Part shown: piece by piece, positions 8,653 through 17,754 of the stretch
Position numbering within the stretch: position 1 is the first letter of the stretch
Layout of the letters: each line of letters starts with the position of its first letter
Source: Geofilum rhodophaeum
GTDB lineage: Bacteria > Bacteroidota > Bacteroidia > Bacteroidales > Marinilabiliaceae
NCBI RefSeq assembly: GCF_002210225.1
Contig: NZ_MWUJ01000016.1
Span: forward strand, 1 to 64,000
Reading direction: 5' to 3'
DNA: 64,000 bases
Translations under genes and position numbers: made by a program
The notes under the pieces: model-generated
What the model was told of the DNA's origin: nothing
Seen by the model: only the letters and a program-made list of their open reading frames with translations
The model's database searches: none

Positions 8653-9786
8653 CTACAGGCCTGCTTGACGAATTTCGTCTCTGCGCATCAAAAAACGCCA
8701 CAAACGTTCGGGGAGTTCATTGCGCAGGGCCTGCCTGAAGTCACTTCTGCTGCAAGGCAAATAAAAGTCTTCGGCTTGGACTCCGGTCTGCATCCACCAG
8801 CGGTCGTTTTGCAGGTTACGCACAAAGCACAAGGGTTCATCCAATGCTTCCAGCGGAACCAGGTACTTTTTATAGCGACCGCTTTCCTCTTCGGGATAAT
8901 CGGGCTGTCGGCCCAGGTACCCGTCGAAAAAATGCCAAACCACTTCTGCGCCAAGCAGGGCTTCGTTGGCCTGTCCTTCAGGAAGGGCAAACAAAGCGCT
9001 TACCGATAAACGCGGACTCATTCCTGCATACCAAAACATCCGACAGGCTTCGTGAGGCTCCAGCCCATTTGGGGCGACGGTTCCGGGGAACAGGGGCTGT
9101 CCTTTGACAACGCCCATATCCACACCCAAAAAATCGCTTCCACGCAAGACCACTTCCACTTCATCGAAACCCTTGCCTCTCAAATCTCCCAGACGCAGCA
9201 GATGGGCATACTCCTGGGTAAGGAAGGATTCTTGCCAGGGACTTACCAAGTAACGTTGCCAGCCTAAAATGCTCAGCTCGCCGAGCAATTTTGCTTCTTC
9301 CTGCAACAGGTAACTCAACCATCCCTGGGGCGACAAATCGGGTGCTCCAGGCTCCAAGTCGAAGCGATGATCAGCTACCGCCAGATTAACTCGCGGCTGC
9401 GTTTGAGCATCGGCCATCCCTTTCAAAACAGCCGGGGTGTAATCCTGACTGCCGCCCAGCAGCAAAACGACTTGTCCCCGCTTCCGAAACCAACTCAGGG
9501 CATCCCTAAGGGCCCGGTAACGGTCGTTGAGACTGCGCCCTTTCAGATTTCCGGCATCGCCCAGCCAAGCTGTCTGCTCAAAGCCCCTTAGGGCATACAA
9601 ATGATAACGCAGCAGATCGGCCTGCTGATCCAGACCCAAAACCACAACCTTTATGCCTTCTAACCCAAACCAGTCGCTTGCTCCCTTAAAAAAAGCCACT
9701 TGCTGACCAAGTGCTTCTCCGGGAGCGAAACCCGAAAGTTTTGCGACCTGTCCCTTAAAGGGTTCAAAGTAATGTTGCAGCTCCAC
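8653..9786 (-). CDS. Arginase-fold protein with altered metal ligands
   Basis: The protein (377 residues) resembles ureohydrolases (arginase / formimidoylglutamase fold), as often found between topA and the gld genes in this phylum. The three metal-binding motifs of true enzymes are changed: GGDH/GGGHD is GGSQD here (111-115), DAHxD is DHRFD (139-143), and SxDxD keeps only one aspartate, in LGVDM (220-224). Amidinohydrolase activity is therefore doubtful. The gene starts with GTG six bases after the topA stop, so it is very likely cotranscribed with topA. Its role is unknown. The fold assignment is by motif order and length. Confidence 0.7.
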   Translation of the reverse strand: MELQHYFEPFKGQVAKLSGFAPGEALGQQVAFFKGASDWFGLEGIKVVVLGLDQQADLLRYHLYALRGFEQTAWLGDAGNLKGRSLNDRYRALRDALSWFRKRGQVVLLLGGSQDYTPAVLKGMADAQTQPRVNLAVADHRFDLEPGAPDLSPQGWLSYLLQEEAKLLGELSILGWQRYLVSPWQESFLTQEYAHLLRLGDLRGKGFDEVEVVLRGSDFLGVDMGVVKGQPLFPGTVAPNGLEPHEACRMFWYAGMSPRLSVSALFALPEGQANEALLGAEVVWHFFDGYLGRQPDYPEEESGRYKKYLVPLEALDEPLCFVRNLQNDRWWMQTGVQAEDFYLPCSRSDFRQALRNELPERLWRFLMRRDEIRQAGL

Positions 9787-9792
9787 AAGCCT

Positions 9793-12246
9793 TTAGTCTT
9801 TCTTCTTTGCCTTAACTGTTTTCTTAGCCTTAACCGTTGTTGAGGCCTTTGTACTTGGTTTTTTGCCAGAGGCGGCCTTTTTTGGGGCGGCCTTCTTTGC
9901 TGCTGCTTTTTTGGGGGCCGCCTTTTTGGGGGCCGCTTCCACCAGCTTCATGCAATCTTCATAACTCAGTGCAGCGGCTTCGGTATCCTTGGGAATCTTG
10001 TAGTTACCCTTTTGATAACTGATGTAAGGTCCCCAGCGACCGTTCAAAATCTGCAGCTCCGGCTCTTCTTCAAACGTCTTTACAATTTTTTTATTGTCCC
10101 GCTCCCGCTTTTCTTCGATCAGCTCAATGGCCCGGGCCAAATCTATTTCCAGGGGATCGTCCACGTCCTTCTTGAGGGAGGCAAACTTGCCATCGTGCCG
10201 CACATAAGGTCCAAAACGCCCTATGCCCACAACCACTTTCTTGTCCTCATACAATCCCAAATCGCGGGGCAGCTCAAACAACTTGAGGGCCTCCTCCAGG
10301 GTGATGGTCTCCAAATGCTGCTCACGGGTAAGCGACGCAAAGGTGGGCTTGTCTTCTTCATCGTCGCCCTCACCCAGTTGGGCCATGGGACCGTAACGAC
10401 CGATGCGCACCAAGACCGGCTTGCCGGTCTTGGGATCGGTGCCCAAGCGCCGCTCTCCGGTGTTGCGCTCCGATTTTTCGAGGGTTTCTTCCACCTGTTG
10501 GTGAAAGGGCTTGTAAAATCCGGCGATGGCCTGGTTCCACACCAACTCACCGGCCGCAATATTGTCGAATTCCTTTTCTACTTCAGCGGTAAAGTCGTAG
10601 CTGAAAATATTGGGGAAGTATTTCAAAAGAAAATCGTTGACCACCATGCCGATGTCGGTCGGGAACAGCTTGGAACGCTCGGCGCCGGTATTCTCCGTGC
10701 GGGTTTCGCTCTTCACTTTTCCGCCGCTGAGCAACAAGGCCCGGTATTTCCTCGGGGTTCCGGGTCGGTCCTCCTTCACCACATAGCCCCTTTGTTGAAT
10801 GGTGCTGATGGTAGGGGCAAAGGTGGAGGGGCGACCAATACCCAGCTCTTCGAGTTTGCGAACCAGACTGGCTTCGGTATAGCGTGGGGGCTTTTGTGTC
10901 CACCTTTCACGTGCCTCCAGCAAGTCGAGGCCCAGGGCGTCGCCCTTTTTCATGGCAGGCAAAAAGCCGGGTACTTCTTCCTCTTCCTTTTCCTGGTCGG
11001 TCGATTCTATGTAAACCTTCAAAAAACCGTCGAACTGAATGACTTCGCCGCTGGCCTGAAAGTAGTAGGGCGAGCCGCTTACGCCGATGTTGACGTTGGT
11101 CTTTTCGATTTGGGCATCGCTCATTTGCGAGGCGATGGTACGCTTATATATAAGGTCGTACAGTTTTTGTTCGGCCGCAGAGCCAGCTACCGAAGGCTTG
11201 TCGAGGTAGGTGGGACGAATGGCTTCGTGGGCCTCCTGCGCCCCTTTGCTCTTGGTCTTGTACTTACGCACCTTTACATATTCGGCCCCCATTTCGGAGG
11301 TAATCTGATCCACAGCCATGCTCACGGCAGTATCGGCCAGATTCACTGAGTCGGTACGCATGTAGGTGATTTTACCCGCCTCGTACAAGCGTTGGGCCAC
11401 CGACATGGTTTGTCCCACCGAAAAGCCCAGCTTGCGCGAGGCCTCCTGCTGCAGGGTGGAAGTGGTAAAGGGGGCTGCGGGACTCTTGGTCAGGGGTTTG
11501 CGGGTGACCTGATCCACGATAAAGTCGGCCGAGGCGCAGGCTTCCAAAAAGGCCGAGGCTTCGGCCTCGGTCTTGAAGCGCTGATTGAGTTCGGCCCGGA
11601 CTTCCTGCACCTTGCCGTCGTCCTGCTTCACCATAAAACGGGCGGTAACGCGAAAGGCCGATTCGGCATCGAAGCCAAAAATTTCGCGTTCGCGCTCGAC
11701 CAACAAACGAACGGCGACCGATTGCACCCGGCCTGCCGATAGGGAAGGCTTGACTTTTTTCCACAAAACCGGCGACAGCTCAAAACCTACAAGTCGGTCG
11801 AGCACCCTGCGGGCCTGCTGGGCATCCACCAGGTGCTTGTCGATGTTGCGGGGCTTTGCAATGGCATTTAAAATGGCGGGCTTGGTGATTTCGTGAAATA
11901 CGATGCGCCGCGTTTTGGCCGGCTCCAACTCCAAAACCTCGGCCAAGTGCCAGGCTATGGCCTCTCCCTCTCGGTCTTCATCGGAAGCGAGCCAGACGAG
12001 ATCCGACTCCTTCACCAGCTTTTTCAATTCCTTGACCACCTCTTTTTTATCGGGCGATACGATGTACTGCGGCTCAAAGTTCTTGTCCACATCCACCCCG
12101 AAGTCCTTCTTGGCCAGGTCGCGTATGTGTCCAAAACTCGATTTTACCACAAAATTTTTTCCCAGAAATTTTTCGATGGTTTTCGCCTTGGCAGGCGACT
12201 CTACGATCACCAGGTTTTTTTCGTTCTCCTTCTGTTTTTCCGCCAT
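9793..12246 (-). CDS. topA: DNA topoisomerase I
   Basis: Type IA topoisomerase relaxing negative supercoils. The protein has 817 residues from the ATG at 12246. The Toprim domain is at about 10-120 (VIVESPAKAKTIEKF, then SDEDREGEAIAWH). The active-site tyrosine is Y295 in ITYMRTDS. The central QQEASRKLGFS and SAGRVQSVAVRLLVERE motifs are present. The C-terminal half holds three GRxGP repeats (IGRYGP, IGRFGP, GRWGP) and ends in a Lys/Ala/Pro tail. The good promoter at 12294-12326 starts transcription near 12288, leaving a leader of about 40 bases before 12246. An in-frame upstream start at 12285 would be nearly leaderless and adds 13 unconserved residues. It is first gene of the run leading into gldKLMN. 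Confidence 0.96.
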   Translation of the reverse strand: MAEKQKENEKNLVIVESPAKAKTIEKFLGKNFVVKSSFGHIRDLAKKDFGVDVDKNFEPQYIVSPDKKEVVKELKKLVKESDLVWLASDEDREGEAIAWHLAEVLELEPAKTRRIVFHEITKPAILNAIAKPRNIDKHLVDAQQARRVLDRLVGFELSPVLWKKVKPSLSAGRVQSVAVRLLVEREREIFGFDAESAFRVTARFMVKQDDGKVQEVRAELNQRFKTEAEASAFLEACASADFIVDQVTRKPLTKSPAAPFTTSTLQQEASRKLGFSVGQTMSVAQRLYEAGKITYMRTDSVNLADTAVSMAVDQITSEMGAEYVKVRKYKTKSKGAQEAHEAIRPTYLDKPSVAGSAAEQKLYDLIYKRTIASQMSDAQIEKTNVNIGVSGSPYYFQASGEVIQFDGFLKVYIESTDQEKEEEEVPGFLPAMKKGDALGLDLLEARERWTQKPPRYTEASLVRKLEELGIGRPSTFAPTISTIQQRGYVVKEDRPGTPRKYRALLLSGGKVKSETRTENTGAERSKLFPTDIGMVVNDFLLKYFPNIFSYDFTAEVEKEFDNIAAGELVWNQAIAGFYKPFHQQVEETLEKSERNTGERRLGTDPKTGKPVLVRIGRYGPMAQLGEGDDEEDKPTFASLTREQHLETITLEEALKLFELPRDLGLYEDKKVVVGIGRFGPYVRHDGKFASLKKDVDDPLEIDLARAIELIEEKRERDNKKIVKTFEEEPELQILNGRWGPYISYQKGNYKIPKDTEAAALSYEDCMKLVEAAPKKAAPKKAAAKKAAPKKAASGKKPSTKASTTVKAKKTVKAKKKD
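9795..9945 (-). repeat. Low-complexity Lys/Ala repeat at the topA 3' end
   Basis: The last 50 or so codons of topA repeat units such as APKKA and AKKAAPKK, giving near-identical short DNA repeats. The translated tail is highly basic and resembles histone-H1-like tails. It probably binds DNA or RNA non-specifically and is likely to vary in length between strains. Confidence 0.75.
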
Positions 12247-12293
12247 GTGCTCTGCTCTCAGTTTTTGGTCCGGATGAGAAAGCATCCGGCCGG

Positions 12294-12326
12294 CAAATTT
12301 ATAAAATAATGTGCAACAGAATCAAA
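12294..12326 (-). promoter_or_regulatory. Bacteroidota-type promoter of topA
   Basis: Read on the minus strand, TTTG (12326-12323) is followed after 21 bases by a perfect TAAATTTG (12301-12294), matching the phylum's -33/-7 consensus. Transcription would start near 12288 and could carry topA, the arginase-like gene and the gld genes. Confidence 0.75.
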
Positions 12327-12441
12327 TGTTTAAGAACAACTTGATTATTAAGCCCTAAAAATCGGCTATAATTTCCTAATTTTACGCCGCTGTCGACTTG
12401 CAGGCAGTCAACCACTTTTGTGTACATAAGACTTAAGTAAA

Positions 12442-14802
12442 ATGGAAAAAACGTCTTTGTCAAAAAAAATAACCATCTGGCTTTACGCTTTGTTTGCGGC
12501 GGGAATTTTTCTTTTCCTGCTGATTTTCTTCCTGATTTCGCGGGGTGCCCTGGGTTTTATGCCCAGTTTTGAAGAGCTGGAAAATCCCCACAGCAACCTG
12601 GCTACTGAAATATACTCGGCCGACGGGGCCCTGCTCGGCAGCTTTTTTCAGGAAAACAGGAGCCGGGTGGACTACGATGAAATCTCTCCAAATGTTATAA
12701 AGGCGCTGGTGTCGACCGAAGACATTCGCTTTTACGACCATTCGGGCATCGACGCCCGCGGCTTAGGCCGCGTGCTGGTGCGCACCGTCCTGCTGCAGGA
12801 AGAGAGCTCGGGAGGAGGTTCCACCATCACCCAGCAGTTGGCCAAACTCTTGTTTCACGAGCCGGCCCGCAACATGGGCGAACGGGTATTGCAAAAACTC
12901 AAGGAGTGGGTCATTGCCGTAAAGCTCGAGCGCAGTTACACCAAGGAAGAGATTTTGACCATGTACCTGAATAAGGCGCCTTTTATTTACGACGCCTACG
13001 GCATTAAATCGGCCGCCGCCACTTTTTTCAGCACCTATTCCGATTCGCTGAAAGTAGAAGAGGCCGCAGTGTTGGTGGGCATGCTCAAAAACCCCTCTCT
13101 TTTTAATCCGGTACGGCGACCCGAACTGACCGAGGGGCGCCGCAACGTGGTGCTGCACCAAATGATGCGGGCCCAACACCTCACCAGAGCCGAATACGAC
13201 TCGCTGAAACAAATCCCCATGGAGCTGGATTTTAAGCGATCGGACCATATTGGGGGACTGGCGCCTTACTTTAGGGAGTATTTGCGGACGACCTTGACCG
13301 CCAGTATGCCCGAGCGCGCGAACTATGCGTCGTGGCAGGAACAAAAATTTGTGGAGGACAGTCTCGAGTGGCTCAACAATCCCCTCTTTGGCTGGGTCAA
13401 CAAAAATCTGAAGGCCGACGGTACCCGTTACGACATTTACCGCGACGGACTAAAAATTTACACCACCATCGACTCGCGCCTCCAAGGCTATGCCGAACGG
13501 GCCGTAGAGGAACATCTGGGCAAAGATTTGCAACCGAAATTCTCCAATGAGAAACGCGGACGCGCCCGGGCACCCTACACCCGTCACCTGAGTCAGGAAC
13601 AGTACGAACAGATCATCAACCGGGCGATGCAGCAAACCGACCGCTACCGCGAAATGCGGCGTCAGAAGGTGTCGGACGACAGCATACGCAAGGTATTCAA
13701 CACCCCGGTGGAGATGAGGGTTTTTGCCTATGGGGGCGACCGCGATACGGTGATGACGCCGATGGACTCCATTCACTATTACAAAACCTTTTTAAGGGCG
13801 AGTCTCTTTTCGATGGATCCGCATACGGGTTTTGTTAAGGCCTATGTGGGGGGCCCCAGTTACCGACACTTTAAGTACGACATGGCGACCATGGGCAAGC
13901 GGCAGGTGGGCTCGACCATCAAGCCTTTTGTATATACCCTGGCCATGCAGGAGGGTTTAACGCCCTGCGATTTGGTGCCGAATGTACCGCAGACTTTTTA
14001 TTTGCCTACCGGGCAGACCTGGACGCCGCGCAATGTGGGCTCCAAGCGGGCGGGCGAAATGGTGTCGCTCAAATGGGGACTGGCCCAGTCGAACAACAAC
14101 ATTACCGCCTGGATCATGAAGCAATACAACCCCCAGGCCGTGGTCAACATCATTCGCAGTCTGGGTGTCAAGAGTCCCATGGATCCGGTTCCGGCCCTGG
14201 CGCTGGGTACGCCCGATCTGGGATTGAATGAGATTACGGCGGCCTATGCCACTTATGCCAATAAGGGCGTGCATGCCGAGCCGCTGTTCGTGACCCAGAT
14301 CAAGGACCGCTACGGCAACGAAATCGCGTCCTTTTCGGCCCGCAAGCAGGAGTCGATCGACGAGCGCAGCGCCTTCCTTATGCTGAATCTGCTGCAAGGG
14401 GTGGTGAATACCGGAAGCGGCATACGTCTGCGCCTGAAATACAATCTCCGGGGTAGTATTGGCGGAAAAACCGGCACTTCGCAGAACCACAGCGATGGTT
14501 GGTTCATCGGGGTTACGCCGGATTTGGTGACCGGTGTATGGGTAGGCGGCGAGGACCGCGACATCCACTTCGACAACATTTCGCTGGGTCAGGGAGCCAA
14601 TATGGCCCTGCCCGTGTGGGCGCTCTATATGACGGAGGCTTATGGCGACGAGGAATTGCCTTACACGCTGGAAGCGCCTTTTGAGGCGCCGGCCAATTTT
14701 CGGCTGAATCTGGATTGTCCCGACGAGTACATCCCCACCTCAGAGGAGGAAGTCGAAATGGAATCGACCGGCACTTACCGCGGAAACGACGAATTCTTTT
14801 AG
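12442..14802 (+). CDS. Class A penicillin-binding protein (PBP1A type)
   Basis: Bifunctional peptidoglycan synthase with one N-terminal transmembrane helix (about 10-33). The GT51 transglycosylase domain has the EDIRFYDHSGID glutamate motif and GGGSTITQQLAK. The transpeptidase domain has S491-T-I-K, an SNN motif (AQSNNNI) and K676-T-G-T-S, so all active-site motifs are present. The 786 residues are normal for the family, with an extra segment between the two catalytic domains. The gene is divergent from topA across 195 bases and ends before a shared hairpin terminator. A second paralogue lies at 22657-25029. Gene names mrcA or ponA would fit, but the choice is not certain. Confidence 0.95.
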   Translation: MEKTSLSKKITIWLYALFAAGIFLFLLIFFLISRGALGFMPSFEELENPHSNLATEIYSADGALLGSFFQENRSRVDYDEISPNVIKALVSTEDIRFYDHSGIDARGLGRVLVRTVLLQEESSGGGSTITQQLAKLLFHEPARNMGERVLQKLKEWVIAVKLERSYTKEEILTMYLNKAPFIYDAYGIKSAAATFFSTYSDSLKVEEAAVLVGMLKNPSLFNPVRRPELTEGRRNVVLHQMMRAQHLTRAEYDSLKQIPMELDFKRSDHIGGLAPYFREYLRTTLTASMPERANYASWQEQKFVEDSLEWLNNPLFGWVNKNLKADGTRYDIYRDGLKIYTTIDSRLQGYAERAVEEHLGKDLQPKFSNEKRGRARAPYTRHLSQEQYEQIINRAMQQTDRYREMRRQKVSDDSIRKVFNTPVEMRVFAYGGDRDTVMTPMDSIHYYKTFLRASLFSMDPHTGFVKAYVGGPSYRHFKYDMATMGKRQVGSTIKPFVYTLAMQEGLTPCDLVPNVPQTFYLPTGQTWTPRNVGSKRAGEMVSLKWGLAQSNNNITAWIMKQYNPQAVVNIIRSLGVKSPMDPVPALALGTPDLGLNEITAAYATYANKGVHAEPLFVTQIKDRYGNEIASFSARKQESIDERSAFLMLNLLQGVVNTGSGIRLRLKYNLRGSIGGKTGTSQNHSDGWFIGVTPDLVTGVWVGGEDRDIHFDNISLGQGANMALPVWALYMTEAYGDEELPYTLEAPFEAPANFRLNLDCPDEYIPTSEEEVEMESTGTYRGNDEFF

Positions 14803-14822
14803 GCCGACGGTGCTGTTATCGC

Positions 14823-14870
14823 TACACACAAAAAAGCACTCTGACAACAGAGTGCTTTTTTGTTGTGTGT
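14823..14870. terminator. Bidirectional terminator (PBP / radA)
   Basis: A long inverted repeat (core aagcactctg / cagagtgctt, four-base loop) with A-rich and T-rich flanks continues into acacac/gtgtgt arms. It lies between the convergent ends of the PBP gene and radA and can end both transcripts. Confidence 0.9.
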
Positions 14871-14898
14871 TGACGCTGAGCATCTGCTTGTGGTCGCC

Positions 14899-16272
14899 TC
14901 AGCCAAAAAGCTGCCGGAAGGCTTCTTCCAGCTTGCCGGCCTGCACCACCCTTATGTCGAATTTTTTAAAGTCGATGCCTCTATTGTAGCGCGGCACCAC
15001 AATGCGCTTAAAGCCCAGCTTGGCCGCTTCGGCGATGCGCTGCTCAATGCGGGTAACGGGCCGGATTTCGCCGGAGAGGCCCACTTCGCCGGTGACACAG
15101 ATCTCACGCGACACAGGCAGGTCGGTGTTCGAGGAGAGCACGGCACTCACCACCGCCAGGTCGATGGCCGGATCGGTGACTTTGAGGCCCCCGGCAATGT
15201 TTAAGAAAACGTCTTTGGCGGCGAGTTTGAAGCCGGCGCGCTTTTCGAGCACGGCGAGCAGCATGTTCAGGCGCCGGAGATCGAAGCCGGTGGAGGAGCG
15301 CTGGGGGGTACCGTAGGCGGCGGTGCTGGCCAGGGCCTGTACCTCTATTAAAAAGGGCCGCACGCCTTCGAGGGCCGCCGAAATGGCAATGCCACTCATT
15401 TCCTCATCCTGATGGGCCAACAGCATTTCGCTGGGATTGGACACCTCCCTTAAGCCTTCGCTGAGCATTTCAAAAATGCCGATTTCGGAGGTGGAGCCGA
15501 AACGGTTTTTCACCGATCGCAGAATGCGGTACATATAATGGCGGTCGCCCTCAAATTGCAGGACCACGTCGACCATGTGTTCGAGCACTTTGGGGCCGGC
15601 CAGACTGCCTTCCTTATTGATGTGTCCGATGAGTAAAACCGGCAGGTTTTGCTCCTTGGCCAGCCGAAGTATCACGGCGGTACTCTCCCTGATTTGGGCC
15701 ACACTGCCGGGGGCCGACTCCACGCCTTCCCGTTCGAGGGTCTGTACCGAATCTACGATGACCAAGTCGGGCTGGACCTGGGCAATGTGGTTGACGATGC
15801 GTTCGAGGGAGGTTTCGCTGACAATGAGACAGTGTTCGCCGGCGCCGGGCAGGAGGCGATTGGCCCGGAGTTTCAACTGTTGGGGACTCTCCTCTCCGGA
15901 GACGTAAAGTATTTTGCGGTTCTTGAGCTTCAGGGCCATTTGCAGGACCAGGGTCGATTTGCCGATGCCGGGTTCTCCGCCCAGAAGGACGAGGGCACCG
16001 GGCACCATGCCCCCGCCCAATACACGGTTCAACTCTTCGATGCCGGTATCCATGCGCGGCAGCTGGTCCACGTCGACTTCGGTGACGGGCACGGGCTTTT
16101 GTCGCGGAGCATTTGAGGCACCGGTGAGTACCGGCCCCTTATTGCGGGTCTGCACCACCACCTCCTCTACAAAGGTGTTCCACTCTCCGCACGAATAGCA
16201 CTTCCCAATCCACTTGGGGGATTCGGAACCGCAGTTCTGACAAACAAATACGGATTTGGTTTTGGCTGCCAT
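14899..16272 (-). CDS. radA: DNA repair protein RadA
   Basis: RecA-like ATPase and branch-migration helicase used in recombinational repair. An N-terminal zinc finger (C11, C14, C25, C28) is followed by a RecA core with Walker A GGEPGIGKSTL and the RadA-specific VKNRFGS motif. The C-terminal domain is Lon-protease-like and non-proteolytic in this family. The 457-residue length is standard. The ATG at 16272 directly follows a GC-rich hairpin with a T-rich tail (16273-16300), so initiation happens right at the foot of what looks like a terminator. It lies downstream of panC-panD in the same direction. Confidence 0.95.
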   Translation of the reverse strand: MAAKTKSVFVCQNCGSESPKWIGKCYSCGEWNTFVEEVVVQTRNKGPVLTGASNAPRQKPVPVTEVDVDQLPRMDTGIEELNRVLGGGMVPGALVLLGGEPGIGKSTLVLQMALKLKNRKILYVSGEESPQQLKLRANRLLPGAGEHCLIVSETSLERIVNHIAQVQPDLVIVDSVQTLEREGVESAPGSVAQIRESTAVILRLAKEQNLPVLLIGHINKEGSLAGPKVLEHMVDVVLQFEGDRHYMYRILRSVKNRFGSTSEIGIFEMLSEGLREVSNPSEMLLAHQDEEMSGIAISAALEGVRPFLIEVQALASTAAYGTPQRSSTGFDLRRLNMLLAVLEKRAGFKLAAKDVFLNIAGGLKVTDPAIDLAVVSAVLSSNTDLPVSREICVTGEVGLSGEIRPVTRIEQRIAEAAKLGFKRIVVPRYNRGIDFKKFDIRVVQAGKLEEAFRQLFG

Positions 16273-16300
16273 AAAACAAAGCCGGCCCCGCCGGGGCCGG
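16273..16300 (-). terminator. GC-rich terminator directly before radA
   Basis: On the minus strand an 8-bp all-GC stem (ccggcccc / ggggccgg, three-base loop) is followed by a T-rich stretch and then immediately by the radA ATG. It may terminate panC-panD transcription or attenuate radA. Confidence 0.7.
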
Positions 16301-16326
16301 AAATTAGTTGCTTGGTTTTGTAAACT

Positions 16327-16350
16327 GTCGCCTGCCCTGGGGGCGGCGAC
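16327..16350 (-). terminator. Second hairpin just after panD
   Basis: The arms gtcgcc+gccc and gggc+ggcgac form a strong stem with one bulged base and a tiny loop, starting two bases past the panD stop. It lacks a T run, so it may stabilise the panD mRNA 3' end rather than terminate. Confidence 0.5.
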
Positions 16351-16351
16351 T

Positions 16352-16702
16352 TCAGATCAGCTTATTGGTGGCGGTGTCGGGAAAAATAAAGGTGGGCTTA
16401 AAGCGCTTGGCCTCCTCCACTTCCATAATGGCATAGGTGATGATGATGATCACGTCGCCTACCGCTACCTTACGGGCAGCGGCACCATTGAGACAGATTA
16501 CGCCGGAACCACGTTCCCCTCTGATCACATAGGTCTCTATCCGCTCACCGTTGTTGTTGTTGACCACCTGTACTTTCTCGTTCTCGAGAATGTTGGCCGC
16601 CTCCATCAATTCCTCATCGATGGTGATGCTGCCCACATAGTTCAGATTGGCCTCCGTTACAGTTACGTTGTGTAACTTCGATTTCACAACATGAATGTTC
16701 AT
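16352..16702 (-). CDS. panD: Aspartate 1-decarboxylase
   Basis: Converts L-aspartate to beta-alanine for pantothenate synthesis. The 116-residue proenzyme carries the self-cleavage site G24-S25 in YVGSITID, which yields the pyruvoyl group on the alpha chain. Further family motifs are the N-terminal [14 protein letters not shown] and the [10 protein letters not shown] strand. It overlaps the panC stop by four bases (16699-16702), so the product of this gene feeds the enzyme encoded just before it. Confidence 0.95.
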   Translation of the reverse strand: MNIHVVKSKLHNVTVTEANLNYVGSITIDEELMEAANILENEKVQVVNNNNGERIETYVIRGERGSGVICLNGAAARKVAVGDVIIIITYAIMEVEEAKRFKPTFIFPDTATNKLI

Positions 16703-17553
16703 GACATGCTTTTTTTGTAAATCACATTATCAATCAGCCTGACTTCTCCGGCAAATACCGCGATGCATCCCACCACGTAGGAACTCTCCTCCCAGGAACC
16801 GACTGCCTGCAGACTGTTCCCGTCCACAATTTCAAAATACTCCACCTCTAGCTCCGGCACAGCATTAATGGCATGCACCACCTGCTGCTTCGTTTCAGCT
16901 ACCGAATGTGTCGCTGCAAAATTACAAGATTCGGACAAGGTAAGCGCTATTTGGGGGGCATTTTTTCGCTGAAGCGTGCTCAAAAGCAGATTCCGCGAGC
17001 TCATAGCCAGTCCGTCGGCCTCCCGTACAATGGGACAGGGAACAATCTCCACCTCATAATTCAATTGCCGCACCATAGCGCGCACCACCGCCAGTTGCTG
17101 AAAGTCTTTCTCGCCAAAAAAGGCTTTGTGGGGCGCCACCAAATCAAATAGGCGACTCACCACCTGGGCCACGCCGTTGAAATGCCCGGGCCTGAACTTC
17201 CCTTCCATCACCTTATCCAAATCCCCGAAATCAAAGACCCTTTGGTCGGGTTCGGGATATACCTCTTTAACAGACGGAACAAAAAGAAGTTCACAGGCTG
17301 TGCCTTCGAGCAGGGCCGCATCTTTTTGCAAATCACGCGGATAACGTTCCAGATCACTGGCGTTGTTGAACTGGTTGGGGTTGACAAAAATACTCATCAC
17401 CACCACGTCGCTGTGGCCTGCGGCTTCTTTAACCAGCGACAGGTGTCCCTCGTGCAAAGCGCCCATCGTGGGCACAAAGCCTATGACCTTCCCTGCTTCT
17501 TTCAACGCTGCAATGCGCGTCTTAAGCTCGGATGCTGCCCTTATTATCTCCAT
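16699..17553 (-). CDS. panC: Pantothenate synthetase
   Basis: ATP-dependent ligation of pantoate and beta-alanine. The 284-residue protein has [15 protein letters not shown] at about 26-40 (adenylate-forming HxGH motif), VNPNQF, and [16 protein letters not shown]. The start at 17553 matches the family ([11 protein letters not shown]). It forms a two-gene unit with panD. panB is not in the window. It is divergent from the GT5-like gene, an arrangement commonly seen in this phylum. Upstream on the minus strand there is a near-consensus -7 box (TTAATTTG, 17587-17580) without a good -33 partner. Confidence 0.95.
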   Translation of the reverse strand: MEIIRAASELKTRIAALKEAGKVIGFVPTMGALHEGHLSLVKEAAGHSDVVVMSIFVNPNQFNNASDLERYPRDLQKDAALLEGTACELLFVPSVKEVYPEPDQRVFDFGDLDKVMEGKFRPGHFNGVAQVVSRLFDLVAPHKAFFGEKDFQQLAVVRAMVRQLNYEVEIVPCPIVREADGLAMSSRNLLLSTLQRKNAPQIALTLSESCNFAATHSVAETKQQVVHAINAVPELEVEYFEIVDGNSLQAVGSWEESSYVVGCIAVFAGEVRLIDNVIYKKSMS

Positions 17554-17670
17554 AGGATACTGTAAACAAAAAAACGCGGCAAATTAAACGAATAAAAACC
17601 AAACACAGAAAATTATGCCTTTAAAAAACATAAAATGGAATCGCTGTGACAGGGCAGAACGGTAACTGGC

Positions 17671-17702
17671 TTTGTTTTAGAAGCATATTTTTTGTAATTT
17701 TG
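17671..17702 (+). promoter_or_regulatory. Bacteroidota-type promoter of the GT5-like gene
   Basis: TTTG (17671-17674), 20 bases, TAATTTTG (17695-17702): a full consensus match. It would drive the GT5-like gene, the DUF4270 lipoprotein and nagB. Confidence 0.75.
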
Positions 17703-17754
17703 CAGGGCACCTTCCTGTATGGCGCGACCTTATTTATCAAATTTTCAAAACAAA

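Noticed and set aside
10012-11349. Long open frame on the plus strand inside topA
   Set aside because: It is a shadow of topA: it lacks recognisable motifs and a promoter, while the minus-strand frame has all topoisomerase motifs.
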